From Gerris lacustris (lineage: Eukaryota > Arthropoda > Insecta > Hemiptera > Gerridae), in NCBI GenBank assembly GCA_951217055.1, contig OX578276.1, positions 17,467,430 to 17,531,429 of the forward strand: DNA of 64,000 bases, in the 5' to 3' direction. Under the pieces are notes generated by a model that was not told where the DNA came from, did not search any database, and saw only the letters and a list, made by a program, of their open reading frames with translations. Made by a program: the position numbers and the translations under genes. Below, one piece after another: positions 49,612 through 61,213 of this stretch; position 1 is the first letter of the stretch, and each line of letters begins with the position of its first letter.

Positions 49612-50838
49612 TGTATATTTGAAAACTGAGGATTTCTCTTTGTCCTGGTCTGTTGGGTATTCTGTTTTTTAGTTTACATATTAAAACCAAACATGTTAAA
49701 CCACTGTGCTATATTTCAACCCCTTTGGGTAATTTTCAAGCTAGAACACAATTACAATACAATTAATTATTACATCTTATGAAAGCTTTACCAGTAATTA
49801 TCAAAATATTTAAATATCTTAAATCTGTGCAAATTTTTACATTAACATAATTTACTCTTTTTAACTCTAAGCATTATTAAAATTTCATACCTTTATACAA
49901 ATGTATCATTAATTCCAAGTATTAATTAACTTAATCACATTTCTAGTTAATATTTTGCACATAATTAACTTATTTTATTTTAAACATTTCATCTAAAATT
50001 CTCGTAAGAATCTGAGTCTGAGTGATAATATAATCTAACTGATAAGAGAGATAAGAATATCATACATTCAAATATGGATACTAAGTTTTCCAATACATTT
50101 ATGTTATACTTATTAGCTAATTTCAATTATTTGAAGGAAATTATTGTTATATCAAAGTAGTAATTTTTTATTAATTATCAAGTTTTTTTATAATTATTTT
50201 ATACAATTTTATTTATCATATTTAATAAAATTGTTTCCTGATTCCCATTTGTATATATTTATATTTCTACTATTCGTAGTGTATTACCCTTTAATCTAAT
50301 TTATTCTTCAGTCTTTCTTAGGTCTATAGGGTATTATTAATAAATTTTATTGCTGCTCCATGTTTGGCTATATTTCACCTCCTTTGAGGCATCTTCAGGC
50401 CTTTATTTAATCCTTCTATTATATTAAAATATACATTTTCCTTTGAAAATCTAACTACCAGTTATTCAACCGTGCGTCATGCGTCTACACATTTCCTCAT
50501 TTCATGATCCACTGTTCTCTATTTAATGTTATTTTCAATTAAAAAATTAATTTTCTCATAGAGAAAATACGTCTTGAGTGTATTTATGATAAGACTCTTA
50601 TTTCTAAACATGTATTCTAGGAATTTGACTAGGATTGTTATTTTGGACGGTTTGAAAAGGGGGTCTTACATTTTCTAAAATTGACATGTAATATTTGTTA
50701 AAATCTTTGGAGTCGGTTTTATAATTCATTGCTATATTTTCTAGTGCTATGTGTGCTGCTTCCAACAACAACCTCCAAAAAACAGAGTAGGTACCCAACA
50801 GGCCAGGACAAGGAGAAATCCTCAGTTTTCAAATATAC
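49612..50838. repeat. Inverted repeat pair of about 60 bp spanning 1.2 kb
   Basis: Positions 49612-49672 and 50775-50838 are inverted copies (GAAAACTGAGGATTTCTC versus GAGAAATCCTCAGTTTTC). The interior is AT-rich with no recognised gene. It may be the boundary of an unclassified element. Confidence 0.65.
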
Positions 50839-51196
50839 ATATTCTATAGAGATAGAGGGTAAAATACTACAAAAGAGATAATTTTTTGAGAACGGTGGTT
50901 TTCTTTCTTTTTCAAATGATGAGTAAATATCACACATTGGAGAAGCAAAAAGTTGATGTAATGGAAAGTTGTACTATAATAATATACAATACATAATAAC
51001 ATATATTATTTCTCCTTTAAAAATACCCTAAAATTTGTAGAAGGCGGTACTCAGGGAATGGCGCAAAAAAGAGCTACAATTAATAAAAACCTCATTAGCT
51101 TGAAAGGTTGAATTTTTAACACCTATTTCTCATAATTCAAAACAATAGTTTTTTGGTTACAATTAAAAATAGATTAGAATTTTTAGATTATTTTAG

Positions 51197-51271
51197 TATA
51201 AATTCACTGGTTAATTGACTCAGACATCAGAAACAATTACATTTACATTCTTCCAAATACCTGGTGTCATG
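51197..51271 (+). promoter_or_regulatory. Predicted core promoter and first exon of the 72-aa YGPP gene
   Basis: TATAAA is at 51197-51202 and an initiator-like ATCAGA has its A at 51229, 32 bp downstream. A leader of about 40 nt then runs to the ATG at 51269-51271, which is followed at once by a GTCAGT donor. Confidence 0.55.
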
Positions 51272-52437
51272 GTCAGTATCTTTAGTATATTATGTATATA
51301 TATTTTATTTTTTGATCAAATATTCTAATATTCTATGTAGTATTTGTTTTAATATAATAAAATAAAAATTCTTAATAAACAATTAATTAAATTGTTGATA
51401 ATAATTTAATATGATACACCCTTGCAATTCTTGTATATACGTAGTAGATGGCTGAAGAGCTGTAATAATAGACGAAATTAATTTTATCTACGATTGATAC
51501 GAAATATAAACATTATATCTCTGTTTAGATGCGTAGAAAGTGATTCTTTACGTACTTGTATTCATTGCACATGCGCGTCTCATTGTTCTGAAGAATTCCT
51601 CTTCTTTACCACACTAGTGCGGTAAAGAAGAGGAATTCTTCAGCTTTACGCACGATTAGAGAGTTTGTTTACATTTAACAAGACTAATTTGCTGTTTGTT
51701 TAATAAAAGTAACTTTTATATCGAGGTTTTTGTGAAAATCAATGAGTGATTTAAATGATTATGACGAATATGAGGAGAATAATACGCCTCCCGAAATAAT
51801 TCGGCACAAAATACAACTAATGAATTAATGTTATCTTTATCAAAAGAGAAATACGAACTTGTATACTGGAAGTTTATTTCTTTCTGTATTTATTATTTAA
51901 ATATAACATAATCGTAGATAAAGTACGGTACGCAACTCGTGCGAAAACGGCATTTTTCATTGCTTGTGTGGTTTTACCACCCTCGCTGTCGCTCGGGTGC
52001 AAACTCCACACTCGCATGCAAAATGCTACTTTCCGCACTCGACGAGTAATCTACTATTACGGCTGTGCTCGACTTGGCCGGAGATCTGCCGTGCCCCCAG
52101 ATAAACTGAATTTTCCTCTTCAGTACTTAATGGTGGGACACACGTAAATATTGTATATTTTATATCAGATGATCTATCAACTTTATTTTTTAAATGATAT
52201 ATTACGTTATTGTGATTGCAGAAGTTTATATTTGGCTTAGTCCTATTGGCTGTTGCTGCCTATGTGCAGTCTCATAACGCCGTACTTCCCTCTCATGTGT
52301 ATGGACCACCACCATCTGATGATGCACCTCTACCTCCGTGTCCACCCAAAGAATATGAACTACCAGCTGCTAACGATGGACCTCAAGAAATGGACTTACC
52401 GGAAACGGGTCCATATCCTCCACCACATCAAGAATAA
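51269..52437 (+). CDS. Small secreted proline-rich YGPP protein, 72 aa, two exons
   Basis: The second exon (52222-52437, acceptor TGATTGCAG) opens KFIFGLVLLAVAAYVQS, a clear signal peptide core that lacks only its Met. It continues with a short proline-rich mature chain containing VYGPPPS and PYPPPHQE. I place the Met in a one-codon first exon at 51269-51271, joined in phase 0 across a 950-nt intron. TATA and initiator spacing support this, but no transcript does. The product is exported, probably to cuticle or another extracellular matrix, as inferred from composition. It resembles the larger protein at 61211-62798 in motif and exon plan. AATAAA is at 52557-52562. The intron carries inverted element copy B. 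Sequence beyond the stop looks formerly coding. Confidence 0.65.
51481..52075 (+). mobile_element. Unclassified element, inverted copy B (in YGPP gene intron)
   Basis: Counterpart of copy A in the opposite orientation. It contains a perfect hairpin at about 51590-51641 (GAAGAATTCCTCTTCTTTACC and complement). A short ORF from 51742 starts MSDLNDYDEYEENNTPP and stops after about 28 codons. The end is rich in CCCTCGCTGTCGCTCGGG. Its end lies about 140 bp before the exon acceptor. Confidence 0.7.
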
Positions 52438-52556
52438 ATATATATGCATGTAGACATCATCTGCGACTTCCACATAAAATAGATATATACCTTATCCAAG
52501 ACCAACACCTCCATATTCTCCAGCGATGCAACCTTCTGCAGTGCTAGAAAAGTAGA

Positions 52557-52562
52557 AATAAA
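52557..52562 (+). terminator. Polyadenylation signal AATAAA of the 72-aa YGPP gene
   Basis: The hexamer lies 120 bp after the stop codon, in a plausible 3' UTR. Confidence 0.6.
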
Positions 52563-53190
52563 TTTAAACATTCTAAACCCATCTGGGTTTTATTTTTCTT
52601 GGAATACATTTTTATAATCTCGGTTATTTAAATCAAATCATTGTATTTTTACCCTCACCTATAATACTAATATCGAAATATTCCAGAAAAATTGCTTAAA
52701 GAATACTTGTAAAATGGATATAGGCTCGCAGGAATTAAGAATGGTTAAGAATTGAGAGAGATAAAGAGGAGCGAAGATTATTTATGTTCAATATAGATTT
52801 GTCTATAGAAAAATAAACAAGTTTAATTAAAAGTTTGTCATGTAAGTCTAACGTCCTGTGTACACCATATCAAGCCACCCAACTTACAAACTTCAATTAT
52901 CTGTCAAACTGGCTTGACAAGCCAAATTTGATCGTGTATGTGTGGCCTTACCCACCATTGTTATGGTCTCTCTTACCTTCATCACTACTTTCTTCTGCAA
53001 TATATTCCCAACAGTTACCTATCGTATTTATCCCCTAATTGAAGGATTAGAGAACCTTTTAGTGATCAGTGTTTCTGTATCTATAATATTAATATAAATC
53101 ATAAGCAGCAATTAAGAATAAAGAAGTGGTTGTTGTTCATAACCAATATACAGGTTATAATCAAATTGTTTATAACCAAGTTAAAGGTTT
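52563..53190. other. Gene-free DNA with a foldback-element fragment
   Basis: The segment 52832-52950 (GGCTTGACAAGCCAAATTTG and GATCGTGTATG) is related to the 21.2-21.8 kb element. No gene is supported. Confidence 0.55.
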
Positions 53191-53195
53191 TAAAC

Positions 53196-53325
53196 AACTT
53201 GTTTATTAGATAAAGGTTATAAACAACTTCTTTATTAGATAAAGGTTATAAACCACTTCTTTATTAGATAAAGGTTATAATCAACTTCTTTATTAGATAA
53301 AGGTTATAAACAATTTCTTTATTTT
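53196..53325. repeat. 29-bp tandem repeat
   Basis: TTATTAGATAAAGGTTATAA recurs at about 29-bp spacing (53203, 53233, 53262, 53291). It reappears at 53806-53865, beyond the tRNA-like inverted block. Confidence 0.85.
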
Positions 53326-53377
53326 AAATCAAATTATAATTATTAACAACTACGGGAAACAACCAGAGAAAAATACA

Positions 53378-53451
53378 CTCCAGCGCTGGGATTTGAATCA
53401 CAGGCCTCTATATTTCCAGTATAGCGCTCTACCAACTAAGCTACGCAGGAG
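53378..53451 (-). tRNA. tRNA-like sequence (pseudogene or SINE head)
   Basis: On the minus strand a segment of about 73 nt has an A-box-like TAGCTTAGTTGGTAGAGCG and a perfect 5-bp anticodon stem CTATA/TATAG around loop CTGGAAA (anticodon position GGA). It has a B-box-like GATTCAAATCC, and acceptor strands TCCTGCG/CGCTGGA pair at six of seven positions. The T arm is irregular and a Ser-type long variable arm is absent, so a functional tRNA is unlikely. A second, inverted, partial copy lies at 53663-53745, which favours a tRNA-derived repeat. Confidence 0.5.
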
Positions 53452-53610
53452 AATGAATTTCTCTGACGTTAATGATACCTTGACCCGAATTTAAGCTTTT
53501 AATTTTCCACAAATCTGAGAAGTCAACATTATTGACAAAGAACTAGATCGAGAAATAACACTTATAATAATAAAGTACCCAATTAGTACCTGTACTTAGT
53601 ACAATCAATT

Positions 53611-53802
53611 AGAAATTCATATTTTACGATTTTGGTAGTATTCATACTGCGGAAAGATTATATAGAGGCCTGTGATTCAAATCCCAGCGCTGGAGTGTAT
53701 TTTTCTCTGGTTGTTTCCTGTAGTTGTTAATAATTATAATTTGATTTAAATTAAAATTTAATCTTTCCGTAGTATGAATACTACCAAAATCGTAAAATAT
53801 GA
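53611..53802. repeat. Inverted partial copy of the tRNA-like repeat flanked by its own inverted arms
   Basis: Positions 53663-53745 are the inverse of 53338-53425 (CCTGTGATTCAAATCCCAGC). Its flanks 53611-53660 and 53755-53802 are inverse to each other (TTTACGATTTTGGTAGTATT versus AATACTACCAAAATCGTAAA). Confidence 0.8.
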
Positions 53803-53929
53803 ACTTCTTTATTAGATAAAGGTTATAAACAACTTCTTTATTAGATAAAGGTTATAAACAACTTCAGTCCGTCACGAACTAAAGTTTGTTGTTCCTGTAT
53901 GCTCACGGTCTGTCCGTGAGCGTACAGCA

Positions 53930-54450
53930 AGCTGCTTATAGGTTTGGTCCATCCCCATATTTGTACTGTAGGAACGCCGAGAGAATGTGCGTGGAAAAAT
54001 GGATCTTGGGTCGAATTGTCAAATTTACTATCGACTTGACTTCGAGATATATGTATTGCTATTCCTCTAGGCTGAGTCCCCTCTAGGTACTCGAACTTTT
54101 CTACCTTGATTAAATAGTGACATTTTTTCGGCACATTTTCACAATGCCCAACTTTAACATCTCACTGCTTTAAGAGTTCTTATCCAAATCAAACCAAATT
54201 CACAGGGTTTTTGTAACTCATATAAATGTAGAAGCCTACGAAGTTTCAAGTCAACAAGTTCATTTGTTTTACGTCAATTAACGAATTTAATGTGATCTGA
54301 TATCCAAATGAACCCAATGAAAATTATTATTGAGCATTATTTTTAACATTTGTTGATACATTATTAGAAAATAATATTATTATGCTATCAAAGTAATTGT
54401 TTAAAACGCATGATATCTTACTAATTTTAAAACTTAATCTGATTATAGAT
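53930..54450. repeat. Left arm of a 520-bp inverted repeat
   Basis: The inverse of 55140-55640 with scattered mismatches. Shared words include GCCGAGAGAATGTGCGTGGA and TTAAGAGTTCTTATCCAAAT. Both arms carry short open frames (GRYCRNAERMCVEK) without a known family. Confidence 0.8.
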
Positions 54451-55139
54451 TATAAACTTAATCAACTTAAATAAAAAATCAGTTCAAATTTTCTAAGGAG
54501 ATGCCAAATACGAAAGATATGATCACGGAAATATAAGATGTTATCGACAAAGCGATTGTCCTAAGACTGACTGAAAAATATGTTGTTGTTTTTTTGTTCT
54601 TTTTTTCATTTTTAGCGAGACAGTTTGTTGAAAGGAAAGCGGCTTGTATTATGAGATTATTTTCTTGCAAATATGTATACATTTTTACAATTTTCCATGA
54701 AAGATTGCACTTCTTTAAAAAATAAAGAGTTTATCCCAATCCAAACTAAGGTCAATCACCACCCAAAGGTAACTAATCCCATTCCTTCATCCTTCCGCTT
54801 TTTATAATTCCAAGTCCTACCTGGGCAGGTATGAGCTACTTAACGGGCGTTAAGTAGCTCATGCCCTATCAATATCTAGAGTTCATATTATTTAGATAAA
54901 TATTACAGTACTGCTTAAAACTAGTAAGACATCATGCGTTTTAAAATATTTCTTTGATAGCAAAGATGGGTTAAAATAATAGGACTGGTGTATTATTTTA
55001 AGACAAAACCTTTTATTTTAGAAAAATAAAGAAAAAAATACGTTTCAAAGAAACGATTTTTTTTAAACATGTTTAATAAAATTTGTATACTTAATGTTTT
55101 CTTCAAAATTTTATACATTTTTTTAAATAAATATTATTT

Positions 55140-55640
55140 TTTAATCTATAATCAGATTAAGTTTTAAAATTAGTAAGATATCGTGCGTTTTAAACTATTA
55201 CTTTGATGGCATAATAATATTACTTATTATGTTCTAATAATGTATCAACAAATGTTAAAAATAATGTTTAATAATAACTTTCATTGGGTTCATTTGGATA
55301 TCAGATCCCATTAAAATCGTTAATTAACATAAAACTAATTAACTTGTTGACTTGAAACTTCGTAGGCTTCTACATTTATTTGAGTTCTAAAAACCCTGTC
55401 AATTTGGTTTGATTTGGATAAGAACTCTTAAAGCAGTGAGATGTTAAAGTTGGGCATTGTGAAAATGTGCCGAAAAAATATCACTTTTTAAACAAGGTAG
55501 AAAAGGTCGACACACCTAGAGGGGACTCTGCCTAGAGGAACATCGATATATCTAGCAGTGAAGTCGATAGTTAGTTTAAAAGTTCGACCCAAGATCGATT
55601 TTTCCACGCACATTCTCTCGGCGTTCCTACAGTACCGCCC
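55140..55640. repeat. Right arm of the 520-bp inverted repeat
   Basis: Counterpart of 53930-54450. To its right, minus-strand frames of 96 and 99 codons (55488-55778 and 55754-56053) are open but match no family that I recognise. Confidence 0.8.
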
Positions 55641-56499
55641 TTTACAATAGCCCACAGATCGTTTAGGACAGGTTTGTATCTTCAGACGCTTAGTTTGAAC
55701 TGTTATAAAATCATCTCCTGGTTGAACGAGTTTGTTACTCTTTCGAAACGTATTCAAGGAAAAATAATAGAAAGGCAACCTTCCTGTTGATATATGCGTA
55801 CAAACTGGTGCAAACCAGTTCTTGGCTTTGGCTGAGGATTGTTTTGGACCGTACCATAAATGTTTCGCAAAAGATCCTCATGAGTAGGCTGGAACAGTTT
55901 GGAGGACGGTACGAAACACTGTCCCAAGTCGGGTTGAACGAATTTTATCCATTGCGCATGCCCGTTAGTGACAATCCCATAAAAGACTTCCTGCTTGAAT
56001 AAGGTTAGTTTTGACGGTTCAATTTCAATGATCCAAATGATTGAACAGCACATTTTCGATTTAATTGAAAGCCTTTAAAGTGTTTAGACGAAGCAATCAA
56101 ATGAAATCCCTGTGAAAACAAAAAACAAAAAATAGCTAAAAACATAAATATAACCTATGCAGCTGAAACCTTCCATGTTACAAATAGAAAACGAGCTATT
56201 TACACAGTTTAATTTAAAATTTCCATAGAGCCATTCAATGAGAATGCTTAAAAACTTGAACTAGTTCAACTTCTTTTACATTGCATCGGCAATGGCAATG
56301 AGCAATTTCAATGAATTGGTGTTCACAGTTCACATGTTTAATTTCATTGATTCTGTCGGGTTTCAATATTGATAGAGCAATGAAATTGAACCATCTAAAC
56401 GCAACTTTAGAACAAACCTTATAGCAATGAAAATCGGAAGCAGAAGGGCCAAAAGATTCCGGTAAACTATCTAATACTGAAATCTGCGTGGGCAAACGC

Positions 56500-57090
56500 T
56501 TTCCTGCTTCCATTGTATAGCCACACCGCTTTAACTACATTGTTTCCTGCTTCCACTATAGCCATCCCGCTTTAACTACATTATTTCCTGCTTCCATTGT
56601 ATAGCCACACCGCTTTAACTACATTGTTTTCTACTTCCACTATAGCCACCCCGCTTTAACTACATTATTTCCTGCTTCCATTGTATAGCCACGCCGCTTT
56701 AATTACATTATTTCCTGCTTCCATTGTATAGCCACACCGCTTTAACTACATTGTTTCCTGCTTCCATTGTATAGCCACACCGCTTTAACTACATTGTTTC
56801 CTGCTTCCACTATAGCCACACCGCTTTAACTACATTATTTCCTGCTTCCATTGTATAGCCACACCGCTTTTACTACATTGTTTCCAGCTTCCATTGTATA
56901 GCCACACCGCTTTAACTACATTGTTTTCTGCTTCCACTATAGCCATCCCGCTTTAACTACATTATTTCCTGCTTCCATTGTATAGCCATCCCGCTTTAAC
57001 TACATTATTTCCTGCTTCCATTGTATAGCCACACCGCTTTAACTACATTGTTTTCTACTTCCACTATAGCCACCCGCCTTAACTACATTG
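56500..57090. repeat. Minisatellite with alternating 43- and 41-bp units, about 14 copies
   Basis: Units share TTTCCTGCTTCC and CCGCTTTAACTACATT. They differ in the middle: ATTGTATAGCC in 43-bp units, ACTATAGCC in 41-bp units. Confidence 0.93.
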
Positions 57091-58434
57091 CTGAATTCTC
57101 GCGCTTGCTTTTAGGATGAAAAGTTTAACCGGGACCAATAAGCACTCTTTGTATAGCCTACCGCAAAGACCAGGTGGGTTTGGCTAATTCAGAAAATACC
57201 AATCAGGAAATATGGCTAGCTAATCACTCAGTGATGCTGATTCTGTTTTTATCTTCATTTCTCTGTTTCCCATTATTTTACAAAATAAATTATTTATCTC
57301 CTGGAATGGATTGATAAAAAATTTAAAATTAACAAATTGTTCATGTTCAGATAGGACACGGACACAGGACTTAGTGACTTACTTTCGAAGCGATTATTCT
57401 TCAGTTAATTAACAATTTGTAGTAGCTGAGCCTATGAAATACTATTTTGTAATTGTTTACAAAAATAGCCCAAGGTCAGATCTCTAATGGTTTTTTTAGT
57501 AATTGTATGTTCAAAGACTAATTATCTAAATCTGACATTGGGCAGTAATTTTTGATCAAATATATATTTTTACATTCTCATAAATACGTTATTATATATA
57601 AAAAGAAAGTTTTTTTAGCGGCGCAAAAGAGTCGATTTTGATTAATTTACAACTTTTAAAGAGTTCTCTGATTTCAAATAAAATACAAATGTCTACTTTC
57701 AGTCTGTAGTTGTAGTGTAGTGTGTCATCTGTCTAGTTGTAAGAAGCCTACTTAACCGATTTCGATGTAGTTTTACATACATATTTGGAATAGTCATCGA
57801 TCAAGAAATAAATGTTAGCTCTCAATTTGGAGGTGGTAAACCCTAAAAACGTGTGAAAAAAATAATTATTTCTCAAAAACGGTTCTTTGTTTGTTAACAA
57901 CAACAACAATTATACATTGTAATTAGGATGATAATATCATAGGGTGGAAATAACGTGAAATAGTAGTCCAAAGACTGCACTTCCTTGGCAGTCAATATAG
58001 TCAAAACTTAACAAGATATTAACTCAAGATAACTAAATAATTAATAATGATAAAGAAGATTAATATTAATTATTATAAAATTTATTATTTTATTAAGAAA
58101 CAAGATACATTTTAGGATAGAAGATCTCTAGGCCCAGATTGCCAGAGAGAATCAGCTGAGAGAACAGAGGATGTAAAAGAGTATTAGGAAGGTGGCATAT
58201 TAATATTCATGGTTACAACAAAAAAGGTTCCAACAATTTTTTATTGGATATTTCTTCAAATGAAACATGCAGAATATTTTGATATATGTTTAATAATGCA
58301 TTAATTACGTTATATATTTAGTTATATAACGAAAGAATTTAAAAGCTCTATGTCTATGTATAGTAAACAAATTTAAAAAGTACGGTATTTTCTAAAGACA
58401 AATGATTTCTATTAATTGTCACTTTATTAACTAT
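57091..58434. other. Gene-free AT-rich DNA
   Basis: Nothing recognisable beyond short AAC/ACA runs near 57897-57912. Confidence 0.45.
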
Positions 58435-58438
58435 TAAC

Positions 58439-59469
58439 CCTTAATAACCTAGCGTTGCCATATGGCAACAGCAAAACCCCCTCACTTTATTATTGTCTGG
58501 AGAGGTCCAAGTTAATATTGAACATTTTTAATGTGAATATTATGTCAAAAGAAGGACTAAATTGATTTTTATCATTAGATTTATTTGTTTTGTGCAACAC
58601 GTATGCGACAAGACAGACCAAATTTGTGACACGGAAAGAATTTTAATTTTTTAAATTAATTAATTAATTAAATAATTTTATTATTAGTAATGAAACTATT
58701 AGAATAAAGAATGATTAAAAATATAAAATTATTGCAGTTTCACAAAATTTAATTTTTCTGCCCCAAATTGAGTGTCAATTTGAAAGTTGCCATATGGACA
58801 GCTAGGACATTAGCCTTACAGTTTTTTTTTCTAAGTCATAATTTTATTTAGTCATATTTATACACAAAGTTTTAATGTTTTTTTGCCTAATGTTTATTTT
58901 TTTTTATTATTTTCTAAATATTTCTCAAGTAGTCTCTAAATCTTGTAATTATTTTTGTTGAAAAAGTATAATTAGTTCTCAAATAGTATTGGGCTTTTCT
59001 TTTAAAAATAATATTTATATTTTAATATCTATTTTTTTTATTACAATTGAATAATATTTATATATTTTTAAAGGTAATAACAAAAAAACATGGATAAAAC
59101 AAAAAATAAATAAATAATTACATAATTTTACAGATAAACAACATGATACGTAATAGAAATTAATAAAATTTTGAAAAAAAATTAAATTTACTTTTTCATT
59201 CTTTTAAATAAATTTAGTATTTTGTTAGTATTATTTGTGCTTTTTTAACCTACAATTTAATTTACATACATTATGTAAAAAAAAAAAAATTAAAACATTT
59301 ACTGAGAAAAAAATACTGTAGGGCAAATGTCCTAGCGTTGCCACATGGCAACAACCCAAATTTGGGGTGACATTTTTTTTCAATTTTTTTAAACATTTTT
59401 TACATATTAAGGGACCTCCTAACAGGCAAAATCCCCAGAAAAAACCAAACAATTACCAAAAGTTAAGGG
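58439..59469. mobile_element. TTAA-flanked (piggyBac-type) non-autonomous element, 1,031 bp
   Basis: TTAA lies at 58435-58438 and 59470-59473. The ends are CCCTTAA and TTAAGGG. The palindrome-bearing phrase CCTAGCGTTGCCAYATGGCA appears near the left end (58449) and again at 59330, with a half copy at 58788. No transposase is visible. Confidence 0.65.
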
Positions 59470-59639
59470 TTAATTAGAAATAAAAAAAAAAATTAATTTA
59501 ATTAATTAATTAATTAATGATTCAGTAAGGCGAATTTTTCACGATGACCTTCAATGCTATCCTTACAAGTTGGGGGTTGTGCAGGAAATCTCCAGCTTGC
59601 TGTTTAATTCTATTCTCAAAAGTTTGCCCCGTGATGTGT

Positions 59640-59895
59640 CTATATTCCTGTTATCAATGAGTCGAGGCTAATCAAGGTGGTGGGTTCGATCCCGTGCCAT
59701 AATGCTCTGATTTAAATAGCTCACTAATGACCACACCATACCCGCTTGGGTGCTACAATGTACAGGTATGATGTGGGGAGTGGCTGCAACTCTCCAACCT
59801 GGGGTTAGCAAAAATGGGCCTAATGTGATCTCATTGCTAGGTTCCAACAACTGGCTCATCCTACCCGTCTAACCACTACTACTACTACTACCTAT
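59640..59895 (+). repeat. SINE-like fragment ending in (CTA)n
   Basis: It contains a B-box-like GGTTCGATCCC at about 59685-59695, then a non-coding body with GCAACTCTCCAACCTGGGG. It ends in a CTACTACTACTACTACC tail. No convincing A box was found, so the class is uncertain. Confidence 0.4.
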
Positions 59896-60012
59896 ACATT
59901 GTAAGAATATACAATTGTAAGAAAATACAATTTTTACATGGAACTAAATGTACGAATCCCTTTTCTTCTTCCTTTGGTACCTGATATTTTTAACTTGCTA
60001 AATATCTATTTA

Positions 60013-60623
60013 CCCTTTAAGGATTGGTGGTTTGCCTGGCAAACCACCCCCTTATGCTCTGAATGGCGCACTACTGTTTTTTTCTAATTTCTAATATTAG
60101 AGTTGCAAATCTCACCTGTGGGATCAAGAATGGCCCCAGAAAAATATTTTTGAAAAAATTCTAGCCCCCCCTCCCATTAAAAAAAATCCATGTTTTTTGG
60201 TGGTTTCTAGGAAATGCCACCAATTAATTAGGGATTTGTACTTCTGATGACCTTAACAAAAATGATATTGTCTGTAAGGTTTGGTGGTTTACATTCTTTA
60301 CCACCTTAAAGTAGGTGGTCAACGGAATGAACCACCAAACCTCTATGACAACGTAATTTATTAAATTTTCACAACTCAAGCTAAAAATCTGCAAATAACT
60401 CGAGGACGCTAATTGTTTATTATAAAAACTCAATTTTAAATCAAAACTGGTAGTATAAAAGAATTTTGACAAAAATCCGCTCTGAGAAATTGCTTGTATG
60501 AGCCACAATAAAAAAAAAACTGGAGACATGTCATCCAAAACACACGTGTAGAGATGGTCAGCTGGTAAACCGCGGAAACCACCAATCCACAGTAACATTT
60601 TTTTTTTTGCCTGATCCTTAAAG

Positions 60624-60625
<2 letters not shown>
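60013..60625. mobile_element. TTAA-type element with GGTGGTTTGCC hairpins, 613 bp
   Basis: The right end CCTTAAAGGG is followed by TTAA. The left end CCCTTTAAGG is preceded by TTTA (one change). Just inside the left end is a perfect palindrome (GGTGGTTTGCC and complement, about 60025-60046). Related GGTGGTTT or AAACCACC words recur at 60196, 60284, 60340 and 60578. Confidence 0.6.
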
Positions 60626-60628
<3 letters not shown>

Positions 60629-60658
<30 letters not shown>

Positions 60659-60850
60659 AGATGAGTACTTTAACGGATATAGGTGTTAATACAAAAAAAT
60701 TGTATGCAAGTGGAAGAGAAAGAAATTGCTTTAACGGCGCAAAGGGTTTTAATTAATATGGGATCAAAAATGGACTAATTTTGACCAAATTACATTGAAA
60801 TTAGTTATAACATTATTAGTGAATCGTAAAAATGTTGAACGACAGACCGA
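60629..60850. repeat. Poly-A and fragment of the 9.4/37.9 kb repeat family
   Basis: A 28-nt A run is followed by AGATGAGTACTTTAACGGAT, GTGGAAGAGAAAGAAATTG and GACAGACCGACAGACAGA, in the same order as 9370-9560. Confidence 0.7.
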
Positions 60851-61153
60851 CAGACAGAATGAAATACCAACAGACAGACAAAGACCACATATGTTTACAG
60901 ATAAAATGGAATAAAACAAATTTATATCTAGGAATTTTTGAATTCGAAAAACATAAACAAATTCGTTTTCAACAAGATCTTAATGCTATTATTATCTTCG
61001 GTAAGCTTGGAAGAAAAAACTATGAAGAAATGAAAACTATAATGGTTTATACCTACGTTGGAAATTTGTCAATTGGAATGGTGAAAGTTGAAAGAAATTA
61101 CACAATTTGGTAAGGATTCTTAGCTCGAGGCTGAGGTGCTTACTAGATACCAC

Positions 61154-61213
61154 TATATATTCTCCTACCAACCTCCTCACACACCAGTCAGCGGATCTAC
61201 AGCAGCAAGTATG
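61154..61213 (+). promoter_or_regulatory. Predicted core promoter and first exon of the 234-aa YGPP gene
   Basis: TATATAT is at 61154-61160 and an initiator-like CCAGTC has its A at 61186, 32 bp downstream. A 25-nt leader follows, then ATG at 61211-61213, immediately followed by donor GTAACT. Confidence 0.55.

Noticed and set aside
60224..60598. 124-codon minus-strand frame
   Set aside because: It lies wholly inside a TTAA-type non-autonomous element and is made of its repeated GGTGGTTT motifs.
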